Source: Chitinophaga pinensis (GTDB taxonomy: Bacteria > Bacteroidota > Bacteroidia > Flavobacteriales_D > Crocinitomicaceae). From it: a DNA stretch of 6,295 nucleotides. Positions 1-5,278 of this stretch are shown here, one piece after another. Below the pieces are notes generated by a model that saw only the letters and a program-made list of their open reading frames with translations, did no database searches and was not told the origin of the DNA. A program made the translations under genes and the position numbers. Where the stretch lies: contig CAMATR010000115.1 of NCBI GenBank assembly GCA_945861175.1, positions 1 to 6,295 of the forward strand. The letters run 5' to 3'. How positions within the stretch are numbered: the first letter of the stretch is position 1; each line of letters opens with the position of its first letter.

Positions 1-793
1 TGCACCTATTATGCATCGCATACGGTCGGTTAAGGAGAAAGAGGAACTCGAGCTTTTACAAAAGGCTTGCAGTATTACCGAGTCTGGATTTAGACGCCTG
101 CTTGGATTTATTAAACCAGGTGTTTGGGAATACGAAATAGAGGCTGAATTAGCCCATGAGTTTTTAAGAAACCGATCAAACGGTTTTGCTTACACTCCAA
201 TCATTGCCTCGGGAAAGAATGCGTGCGTATTGCACTACATCGAGAACAATAAGAAATGTTTGGATGGTGATGTGATTTTACTCGATGTGGGAGCTGAATA
301 TGCAAATTATTCTTCCGATCTAACGCGCTGTATTCCCGTGAATGCTAGGTTTACCAATCGTCAAAGACAAGTGTACAATGCAGTTCTTTTTGTTAAAAAA
401 GAAGCAGAAAAGCTATTGGTTCCTGGAACAATGCTGGCTGATTATCACAATGAAGTTGGTAAAATCATGGAGAGTCAATTACTTGCTCTTGGATTAATTG
501 ATCAAACAGACATTAAAAATCAAAAGTCAGAATTGCCCGCATATAAAAAATATTTCATGCATGGAACTTCCCACTTTTTGGGACTTGACACGCATGATGT
601 TGGAATATGGAACGAGCCGATTCAAGCAGGAATGGTGTTTACTTGTGAGCCGGGTATTTATATCCCAGAGGAAGGTTTAGGTATCCGTTTAGAAGATGAT
701 TTAGTCGTTCAAGCTTCTGGAGCACCATTTAATTTAATGCGCAATATTCCAATCGAAGCTGATGAGATTGAATCACTTATGAATGCAAAATAA
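1..793 (+). CDS. pepP: Xaa-Pro aminopeptidase (aminopeptidase P, M24B), 5'-truncated by window edge
   Basis: This cytosolic metallopeptidase removes the N-terminal residue from peptides whose second residue is proline. The reading frame is open through base 2 and reads Ala-Pro-Ile before the Met at base 11, so that Met is internal and the N-terminal creatinase-like domain (roughly 170 residues in E. coli PepP) lies outside the window. Counting from the Met at base 11, the visible 260 residues form the pita-bread catalytic domain with all five dimetal ligands: Asp92 (LDVGAEY), Asp103 (SSDLTR), His188 (HGTSHFLGLDTHD), Glu213 (CEPGIY) and Glu228 (IRLEDD). His75 (VLHYIEN), His184 and His195 match the family's accessory histidines. 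Nothing suggests decay, so an active enzyme is expected. The stop lies 11 bases inside the next gene, implying a shared transcript. Family assignment is firm; the exact subfamily (PepP versus PepQ-like) rests on the HGxSHxLGLDxHD signature, which fits PepP. Confidence 0.93.
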   Translation, partial: APIMHRIRSVKEKEELELLQKACSITESGFRRLLGFIKPGVWEYEIEAELAHEFLRNRSNGFAYTPIIASGKNACVLHYIENNKKCLDGDVILLDVGAEYANYSSDLTRCIPVNARFTNRQRQVYNAVLFVKKEAEKLLVPGTMLADYHNEVGKIMESQLLALGLIDQTDIKNQKSELPAYKKYFMHGTSHFLGLDTHDVGIWNEPIQAGMVFTCEPGIYIPEEGLGIRLEDDLVVQASGAPFNLMRNIPIEADEIESLMNAK

Positions 794-1541
794 GTTGCTA
801 GCGCATTCTTCAATTGGGAATGGAAAACCTGTGGTTTTTCTTCATGGATTTTTGGAATCTAAATCTATGTGGGATTATTTGCATTTTTCAACAAACTCTT
901 TTCGTTTTATTTTTATTGATCTTCCTGGTCATGGAGAAACTCCGTTTGATGATGAGAATGAAATACCATCTATTGCCTATTATGCTGATAAAGTTCGCAC
1001 TTTTTTAAGAGAATATAAGATTGCCTTATATGATATAGTAGGCCATTCAATGGGTGGTTATGTGGCTTTGGAGCTTAAAAAAAGTGATCCTAACTGTCAG
1101 AAAGTAGTCTTGCTGAATTCTAATTTCTGGGAAGATACTGAACAGAAAAAAAGAGATCGTATCCGAGTTGCAAATCTTGTTTTTAAAGCCAAGAGTTTAT
1201 TTATTTCAGAGGCTATTCCTGGATTATTTTTCTCAAAAAAAGTACAAGACGTTGAAGTACAAGACTTGATAAATGATGCAAAAAAAATGACTTCAGATGT
1301 CATTGCCTATGCAGCTTTGGCAATGCGAGAGAGGAAAGACCTTACCAGTATTCTGCAGGCGAATCCATCGGATTTTATGATTCTCTCAGGTCAGCATGAC
1401 CCACTTATTGAGCCTGAAGAGATGAGGTCCAGGCTTCCATCTGGTCTTATTCGTTTGATTTTTATTGAAAATGCGGGTCACATGGCACACATTGAGCAAT
1501 CTGAAAAGACGAAGGAAGTCATTTGTGATTTTTTACAATGA
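783..1541 (+). CDS. Alpha/beta-fold hydrolase (252 aa)
   Basis: This is a single-domain serine hydrolase of the alpha/beta superfamily with no signal peptide, so it is probably cytosolic. The catalytic triad is readable: nucleophile Ser89 in the elbow GHSMGGY (87-93), acid Asp206 in GQHDPLI, and base His233 in AGHMAH. The oxyanion-hole motif FLHGF is at 19-23 and DLPGHGET follows at 46-53. A cap region lies roughly between residues 115 and 190. The length is normal for the MenH/BioH/YbfF-like group, but these motifs do not separate esterases, MenH-type lyases and other members, so the substrate is unknown. The ATG at 783 overlaps the 3' end of the aminopeptidase gene by 11 bases, in a different frame. 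No Shine-Dalgarno sequence is visible, and translation is probably coupled to the gene before it. A role in peptide turnover is possible only by association. Confidence 0.9.
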   Translation: MQNKLLAHSSIGNGKPVVFLHGFLESKSMWDYLHFSTNSFRFIFIDLPGHGETPFDDENEIPSIAYYADKVRTFLREYKIALYDIVGHSMGGYVALELKKSDPNCQKVVLLNSNFWEDTEQKKRDRIRVANLVFKAKSLFISEAIPGLFFSKKVQDVEVQDLINDAKKMTSDVIAYAALAMRERKDLTSILQANPSDFMILSGQHDPLIEPEEMRSRLPSGLIRLIFIENAGHMAHIEQSEKTKEVICDFLQ

Positions 1542-1674
1542 AAGGGAAAGCCAACTATTACTAATGGGTTCTGCACGTGTTCTTGCTTGCTTGAGAAAGA
1601 TTTGTGCTCAATAAAAGGTGACTTAATATGGATGGCGGCTCTTATTAAAAGAGAAGTCTAATCGGCGGGGTAAT

Positions 1675-1714
1675 AAAAAAGACTTATGGCTTGGGTCAAT
1701 CCTTAAAATGACCC
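1675..1714 (-). terminator. Weak candidate intrinsic terminator of thiL
   Basis: Read on the minus strand, GGGTCA (1714-1709) pairs with TGACCC (1698-1693) across a 10-base loop. The hairpin covers the last codons and stop of thiL. A run of six Ts follows (complement of 1675-1680), but about 12 bases after the stem, further than in a classical terminator. On the plus strand no T run follows, so it would not stop the convergent transcript. The pairing is certain; termination is a guess. Confidence 0.28.
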
Positions 1715-2733
1715 CAACCCTGTGCATTTAAGGTAACCGCTGAGCCGTTTTTATCTACGTAATAAATGCCATCTTGTTCGTTGGTCATGTGTCCTATGAT
1801 TGTCATGTGCGGATTACCTTTGATTTTATCAAAATCTTCTTGCTTGATGGTGAACAGCAATTCATAATCTTCTCCACCATTTAAGGCGCATGTACTTGGA
1901 TCAAGGTTGAAATCCATCGCTATCATTGAAGTTTTTGCATCAATCGGAATTTTTTCATCATAAATGTGACAACCTACTTTGCTTGACTTGCACAAATGAA
2001 GAATTTCGGAAGCCAAACCATCCGAGATATCAATCATAGATGTAGGAATAACCTCTAATTCTTTCAAGAATCCAATGACGTCTTTTCTGGCCTCTGGCTT
2101 TAACTGACGTTCGATGATATAATCATGTCCGTCGAGGTCTGGCTGAATCTCTGGATTGGCTTTAAAAACCTCTTTTTCTCTTTCTAGCACTTGAAGCCCC
2201 ATATAGGCAGCGCCAAGATCGCCGGTTACGACCAGTAAATCGAATTCTTTCGCACCACTTCGATAGGTGATTTCGGACTTTTTCGCTCGACCAACGGCAG
2301 TAATACTAATCGTTAATCCCGATAAAGAGGAAGTTGTATCTCCTCCAACAAGGTCCACCCCATAAAATTCACATGCAGCATTGATCCCTTCATATAACTC
2401 TTCCAATGCTTCAATAGGAAAACGGCTAGAAACGGCTAACGAAACTGTAATTTGTTCCGCTTTTCCATTCATCGCACAGATATCTGAAACATTTACAGCG
2501 ACTGATTTATAACCCAAATGCTTTAGCGGCATATACATAAGATTAAAATGTATCCCTTCAATAAGCATGTCGGTGGAAATAAGCAATGCGTCATCTTTAG
2601 AAATATCTATTACCGCTGCATCATCACCCACACCGAGTAAAGTACTTGCTTGCTTTGCTTCTAAATTTTTTGTTAGGTGGTCGATAAGGCCAAATTCCCC
2701 TATTTGACTGAGATCTGTGCGGTTTTCGCTCAT
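1696..2733 (-). CDS. thiL: Thiamine-monophosphate kinase
   Basis: ThiL catalyses the last step of thiamine diphosphate synthesis, ATP-dependent phosphorylation of thiamine monophosphate, in the cytosol. Numbered from the ATG at 2733 (345 residues), the family landmarks appear in order: GEFGLI (12-17), GVGDDAAVI (34-42, Mg/ATP-binding acidic loop), STDMLIEGIHF (53-63), NVSDICAMNG (81-90), GGDTTSS (130-136), TGDLGA (170-175), MIDISDGL (233-240) and GGEDYELLF (286-294). This is the PurM-like/AIR-synthase fold, full length and intact. The frame also offers a TTG at 2748, but that codon falls inside a perfect TAnnTTTG promoter box and would precede the likely transcription start, so the ATG is preferred; MSENRTDLSQ also resembles other Bacteroidota ThiL N-termini as I remember them. 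No TPP-riboswitch core is visible upstream, and no other thiamine gene is in the window, so it seems to be a stand-alone gene. Confidence 0.96.
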   Translation of the reverse strand: MSENRTDLSQIGEFGLIDHLTKNLEAKQASTLLGVGDDAAVIDISKDDALLISTDMLIEGIHFNLMYMPLKHLGYKSVAVNVSDICAMNGKAEQITVSLAVSSRFPIEALEELYEGINAACEFYGVDLVGGDTTSSLSGLTISITAVGRAKKSEITYRSGAKEFDLLVVTGDLGAAYMGLQVLEREKEVFKANPEIQPDLDGHDYIIERQLKPEARKDVIGFLKELEVIPTSMIDISDGLASEILHLCKSSKVGCHIYDEKIPIDAKTSMIAMDFNLDPSTCALNGGEDYELLFTIKQEDFDKIKGNPHMTIIGHMTNEQDGIYYVDKNGSAVTLNAQGWGHFKD

Positions 2734-2745
2734 ACGTTTTTTTTG

Positions 2746-2753
2746 CAAAGGTA
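2746..2753 (-). promoter_or_regulatory. Bacteroidota -7 promoter box for thiL
   Basis: The minus strand reads TACCTTTG here, a perfect match to the Bacteroidota primary-sigma -7 consensus TAnnTTTG. Its last base is 12 bases before the thiL ATG at 2733, so transcription would start only about 5-8 bases before the start codon. I do not see a good TTG-type -33 element at the usual 19-21 base spacing; a TTTTTG at 2794-2789 is about 15 bases too far. The match is direct; function is inferred. Confidence 0.5.
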
Positions 2754-2848
2754 AGAAAATTGGGGGAGAGATTTTCTTTAAATAAAAGCAAAAACAGCTC
2801 TATTTTTCGGATATTCATTTTTGAATCACTTGCCACTTATTTAACGAT

Positions 2849-2865
2849 GGTCAAAATTTGTGACC
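2849..2865. repeat. Inverted repeat GGTCA-N7-TGACC
   Basis: GGTCA (2849-2853) and TGACC (2861-2865) are perfect inverted 5-base arms around an A/T-only core ending in G. The dyad sits between the stop of the M28 peptidase gene and the thiL promoter, about 115 bases before the thiL start. It could be an operator, part of the peptidase transcript's 3' end, or chance. Confidence 0.3.
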
Positions 2866-2867
2866 GC

Positions 2868-2887
2868 AAAAAAAGAACGCTTCCGTT
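2868..2887 (-). terminator. Weak candidate terminator of the M28 peptidase gene
   Basis: On the minus strand AACG (2887-2884, complement of CGTT) and CGTT are separated by the four-base loop GAAG. One base later comes a run of seven Ts (complement of 2868-2874). It lies about 80 bases after the peptidase stop codon, the right place and orientation. The four-pair stem is short, so support is weak. Confidence 0.3.
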
Positions 2888-2964
2888 TGTTTTAGCACAA
2901 CAAGGATTGGCAAATGGATGGTTTAGTTAAGGATGTTTTGAGAAAACTTAATTAATTGGGGATG

Positions 2965-4701
2965 TCAATTTGCAAAAACCATTCGTTTACTCTCTAACTT
3001 CTGATTATCTACAAACAAAGAATAGGTAAATGATCCTGATTTTCCGTAACCGTGAACATATTGAACTTCATTGATTTCGTCGTTCAGATTGATCGAAATA
3101 CGTTGAATTTCTTTCCCGTTGAGGTCTTCAATTGATATCCATGCAGCTTTATACTTGACAGGATTTTTCATGTAAACGCCGATAATCGTTGCCTCGTCAA
3201 AAGGATTTGGCTTGTTCTGTAAAAGATGAAAAGGTTTTGAGTCTTCAGTTTGCAATTCATTAATACCTATCTGGCTGTCGAAAATATTGATCTCTTTTGA
3301 AAAAAGACTTTCCATTCCGTTAGCATCTAAGGAAGCGACACTTACAAAGTAATTGGCTGCCTGAATAGGATAAATGGTGTCGACAATTCCGTTGATTGTA
3401 TACACAGAATCCCAATCATTAGTTAATGTTCTTAGGCCAACCCTGTATTCAGGATACTGTGTTTGGTCGGTAATTTCAATGATTAGGCCGGGGCCCGCAA
3501 TCGTATGAATTATGAAATCCGGTTTGTGAGGTCCTTTTGCAGCAATGGTCGCCCCCGTGCCATTGATAACGGCATTTCGTGCCAGGTAGTTGAAGTTCAC
3601 AAAGAAGCTGTCTATCTCGCCGTTCAGATCCGTGTCTATGCCTAAAACATCATTGCTCGTGTGCTGACGGTCAGTGTAACCTGTCCCGTTTGAAGCATCC
3701 CCATGTTCATTGGCCGAAGTGAATCTGCAGGCAGAAAAATTTTTTTGTCTGAAAGGGACATGATCTCCCGACCTACCTGAGCGATCTTCAGGGGTCATGA
3801 TGGATACCAACATTGGAACACTAGCGTGCTGCACCAGTTCTTCCTTGTATTGAAGCTTTAAGAATCGTGACAATTGTTTATGCGATGAATTGAACCCGCC
3901 ATAAGAGAAAATCCTTACTTGGGTGCTGTCAACATCATTCAATCCGGGACAAGATGGCGCCGAAGAAGTGTTTCCACAGATAACACCACCTATCACATCG
4001 TTGTTGAAGACTGCTTTTACGGGAATCGTATTATTTTGACAATATAGCGCAAACGCATTTGACCCATAAAGCCCTTGTTCCTCGCCGGTTGTGAGCATAA
4101 AGACAACTGTGTTGGGGTAGGAAAAATTACTCATGACGCGGGCCAATTCGAGAACCAATGCAGAACCTGAGGCATTGTCTTCAATTCCTTCTGCTGTGCA
4201 AAGAATATCGCAAGAATTTTCGCATCTGCTGTCTAAATGCCCTTCGATAATGATTACCTCGTGCTGATCTGCATTCGTGCCTGGTAAAACTGCTAGAATA
4301 TTTTTGTGTTGAGTTACTGAGCAAATATTCTGATTAAATTGAAAATAGGAGGGAATCAATCTGTCTTCGTTTAGCGAGCTGAATTCCTGGAATTTTGAAA
4401 AAGCCCATCTTCTTGCTGCGCCAATACCAGTAGCTGAAGACAAGGTGTCTGAACCTGTATTTCTATTCTCAAATGTTGCCAATTTTAAAATATAGGCCTT
4501 CAATGAGTCGGGTTGAACATTGTTTTGAATGTATTGAACCATCTGCTGATGGTCGGAAATAGGGTTTGACGACGCAAATTGTAAAGGATTGAAAGTTCCT
4601 TTTATCACTTGATCGGCAATCGTATTAGTCACCAGTAGGTTGGTTTGACCACTTAAAATCGAACATGCAAATAGAAATAAAGACAGAAGTAGTTTTTTCA
4701 T
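2965..4701 (-). CDS. Secreted M28 family metallopeptidase with C-terminal T9SS type A sorting domain
   Basis: This is an exported zinc aminopeptidase-like enzyme, expected at the cell surface or outside the cell. Numbered from the ATG at 4701 (578 residues), a signal peptide begins MKKLLLSLFLF, with likely cleavage near ILSG-Q at 18/19. The M28 dimetal site is complete: His155 (EGHLDS), Asp175 (EDNASG), Glu207 and Glu208 (TTGEEQGLYGS; general base and ligand), Asp235 (NNDVIGG) and His314 (DHVPF). Eight cysteines occur after the signal peptide, three of them between the first two ligands. A DxDxNGxID loop follows at 356-364. Residues about 395-475 resemble a fibronectin type III-like domain. 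The last ~85 residues (LLQNKPNPF, then SIEDLNGKEI, then a final KRMVFAN) are a typical T9SS sorting domain, removed or attached to lipopolysaccharide during export. An ATG at 4716 would add MYLSG and has a more A-rich context; I prefer 4701 because the signal peptide then starts MKK. The substrate is unknown. Confidence 0.93.
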   Translation of the reverse strand: MKKLLLSLFLFACSILSGQTNLLVTNTIADQVIKGTFNPLQFASSNPISDHQQMVQYIQNNVQPDSLKAYILKLATFENRNTGSDTLSSATGIGAARRWAFSKFQEFSSLNEDRLIPSYFQFNQNICSVTQHKNILAVLPGTNADQHEVIIIEGHLDSRCENSCDILCTAEGIEDNASGSALVLELARVMSNFSYPNTVVFMLTTGEEQGLYGSNAFALYCQNNTIPVKAVFNNDVIGGVICGNTSSAPSCPGLNDVDSTQVRIFSYGGFNSSHKQLSRFLKLQYKEELVQHASVPMLVSIMTPEDRSGRSGDHVPFRQKNFSACRFTSANEHGDASNGTGYTDRQHTSNDVLGIDTDLNGEIDSFFVNFNYLARNAVINGTGATIAAKGPHKPDFIIHTIAGPGLIIEITDQTQYPEYRVGLRTLTNDWDSVYTINGIVDTIYPIQAANYFVSVASLDANGMESLFSKEINIFDSQIGINELQTEDSKPFHLLQNKPNPFDEATIIGVYMKNPVKYKAAWISIEDLNGKEIQRISINLNDEINEVQYVHGYGKSGSFTYSLFVDNQKLESKRMVFAN

Positions 4702-4730
4702 ACCAGAAAGATACATTTTATATAACTATC

Positions 4731-4764
4731 GAATGGTATTTTGCCTATACTCTAAATACAAAAA
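4731..4764 (-). promoter_or_regulatory. Tentative promoter for the M28 peptidase gene
   Basis: On the minus strand TTTTTG (4764-4759) is followed after 20 bases by TACCATTC (4738-4731). The spacing suits a Bacteroidota -33/-7 pair, but the -7 part differs from TAnnTTTG at two positions. Transcription would begin near 4724, just before the candidate start codons at 4716 and 4701. This is the best candidate I see, not a strong one. Confidence 0.22.
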
Positions 4765-4783
4765 GCAATCAATGAGCTAATCG

Positions 4784-4799
4784 AGTGATATTATTCACA
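4784..4799. promoter_or_regulatory. CRP/FNR-family-like palindrome upstream of the peptidase gene
   Basis: The sequence AGTGA-TATTAT-TCACA matches the CRP consensus TGTGA-N6-TCACA at nine of ten fixed positions. It is centred about 75 bases before the ATG at 4716 and near -67 relative to the tentative transcription start at 4724. Bacteroidota encode CRP/FNR-family regulators, but their sites are not well defined, so binding is speculative. Confidence 0.22.
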
Positions 4800-4939
4800 C
4801 ATCATGCCCTTGTGAAATGTAACTAGGTTGTTTGCACGTTGTCTTTCCTTGACCTAAAGAATTGATATCACCCTCCTGTTATATTCACTCGTGCTGAGAG
4901 TTTTTGAAGAAAAACGTACCAGGTCTTGAAAAAAATAAT

Positions 4940-4965
4940 TTGCTGGTAAAAAGCAAGTATTTTTT
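4940..4965 (+). terminator. Weak plus-strand terminator-like hairpin
   Basis: TTGCT (4940-4944) pairs with AGCAA (4952-4956) over a seven-base loop, and a run of six Ts (4960-4965) follows after GTA. No plus-strand gene is recognisable upstream in this intergenic region, so its transcript would be antisense read-through from the peptidase region or an unannotated small RNA. Confidence 0.22.
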
Positions 4966-4969
4966 AATG

Positions 4970-4998
4970 AAAAAAGGAGCTGTTAAGCTCCTTTTTTT
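4970..4998 (-). terminator. Bidirectional intrinsic terminator after tRNA-Gln
   Basis: GGAGCT (4976-4981) and AGCTCC (4986-4991) form a perfect six-pair GC-rich stem with a GTTA loop, flanked by six As (4970-4975) and seven Ts (4992-4998). It therefore reads as a terminator on both strands. On the minus strand it begins almost directly after the tRNA-Gln 3' end, making it that gene's terminator and the pre-tRNA trailer. On the plus strand it would block read-through from the intergenic region. Confidence 0.82.
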
Positions 4999-4999
4999 G

Positions 5000-5072
5000 T
5001 TGGCCCACTAGGGCTCGAACCTAGACTCTTCTGTACCAAAAACAGACGTGTTGCCAGTTACACCATGGGCCA
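5000..5072 (-). tRNA. tRNA-Gln, anticodon UUG
   Basis: A complete 73-base cloverleaf: acceptor stem TGGCCCA/TGGGCCA (seven pairs, U1-A72 as in bacterial tRNA-Gln), D stem GTGT/ACAC, anticodon stem TCTGT/ACAGA with loop TTTTGGT, five-base variable region AGAGT, and T stem CTAGG/CCTAG with loop TTCGAGC. The anticodon TTG (complement of 5037-5039) reads CAA and, by wobble, CAG. The discriminator is A (5000). The genome continues CAA rather than CCA, so the CCA end must be added enzymatically after the trailer is trimmed. It appears to be a solitary tRNA gene with its own promoter and terminator. Confidence 0.97.
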
Positions 5073-5082
5073 TTTCGAAGTG

Positions 5083-5090
5083 CAAATTTA
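5083..5090 (-). promoter_or_regulatory. Bacteroidota -7 promoter box for tRNA-Gln
   Basis: The minus strand reads TAAATTTG, a perfect TAnnTTTG match ending 10 bases before the mature tRNA 5' end. Transcription would start only a few bases before it, giving a very short leader for RNase P. A clear TTG-type -33 element is not present at 19-21 bases; the equivalent place is a T run (5118-5113). Confidence 0.55.
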
Positions 5091-5233
5091 TAAACAAAAA
5101 TTATTCGTGAGGAAAAAATCTGAAAATATTCCGTAATTTTTTTCTGAACGATGGGTTTTGATAAATAAATTGGCATTTTTTCATGATTAAGATCAGTAAT
5201 GCAGCGTTAATATTTTTAAATTCGCATCGCCTG

Positions 5234-5258
5234 TGAAATTCGATTGTTTTGAATTTCA
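5234..5258. repeat. Inverted repeat / stem-loop in the leader of the DUF2723 gene
   Basis: TGAAATTC (5234-5241) and GAATTTCA (5251-5258) are perfect 8-base inverted arms. In RNA the stem extends to ten pairs with one G-U pair and a five-base loop. It ends 20 bases before the DUF2723 start codon at 5279 and has no T run after it on either strand, so it is not an intrinsic terminator. It may be an operator dyad or an mRNA 5' stem-loop; a TAAATTCG (5217-5224), one base off the -7 consensus, would place the transcript start just before it. Confidence 0.5.
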
Positions 5259-5278
5259 ATGGAATTAAAAAAAATAGG

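Noticed and set aside
814..1303. Open frames in other phases within the hydrolase gene (814-1008 plus, 1097-1303 minus)
   Set aside because: They lie inside a gene with an intact catalytic triad and have no family features of their own.
1564..1614. 16-codon frame after the hydrolase gene
   Set aside because: Too short, no ribosome site, and nothing recognisable; it includes a chance CTTG triple repeat.
2734..2748. TTG start for thiL at 2748
   Set aside because: It falls within the -7 promoter box and ahead of the expected transcription start; the ATG at 2733 is better.
2925..2953. Imperfect hairpin just after the peptidase stop (TTAAG/CTTAA plus TTTT/AAAA with a 4-base bulge)
   Set aside because: Almost all A-T pairs, bulged, and with no T run after it on the minus strand; likely chance in AT-rich DNA.
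4660..4701. Lipobox-like LFAC at residues 10-13 of the M28 peptidase signal peptide
   Set aside because: The hydrophobic stretch before the Cys would be very short, Phe at -2 is unusual, and a normal signal peptidase I site near ILSG-Q fits a T9SS cargo better.
4894..4899. CTGAGA, which resembles the core of the TPP riboswitch
   Set aside because: The other conserved TPP elements (ACCTGAT and GGGTAATGCC-like blocks) are absent, and no thiamine gene lies downstream on that strand.
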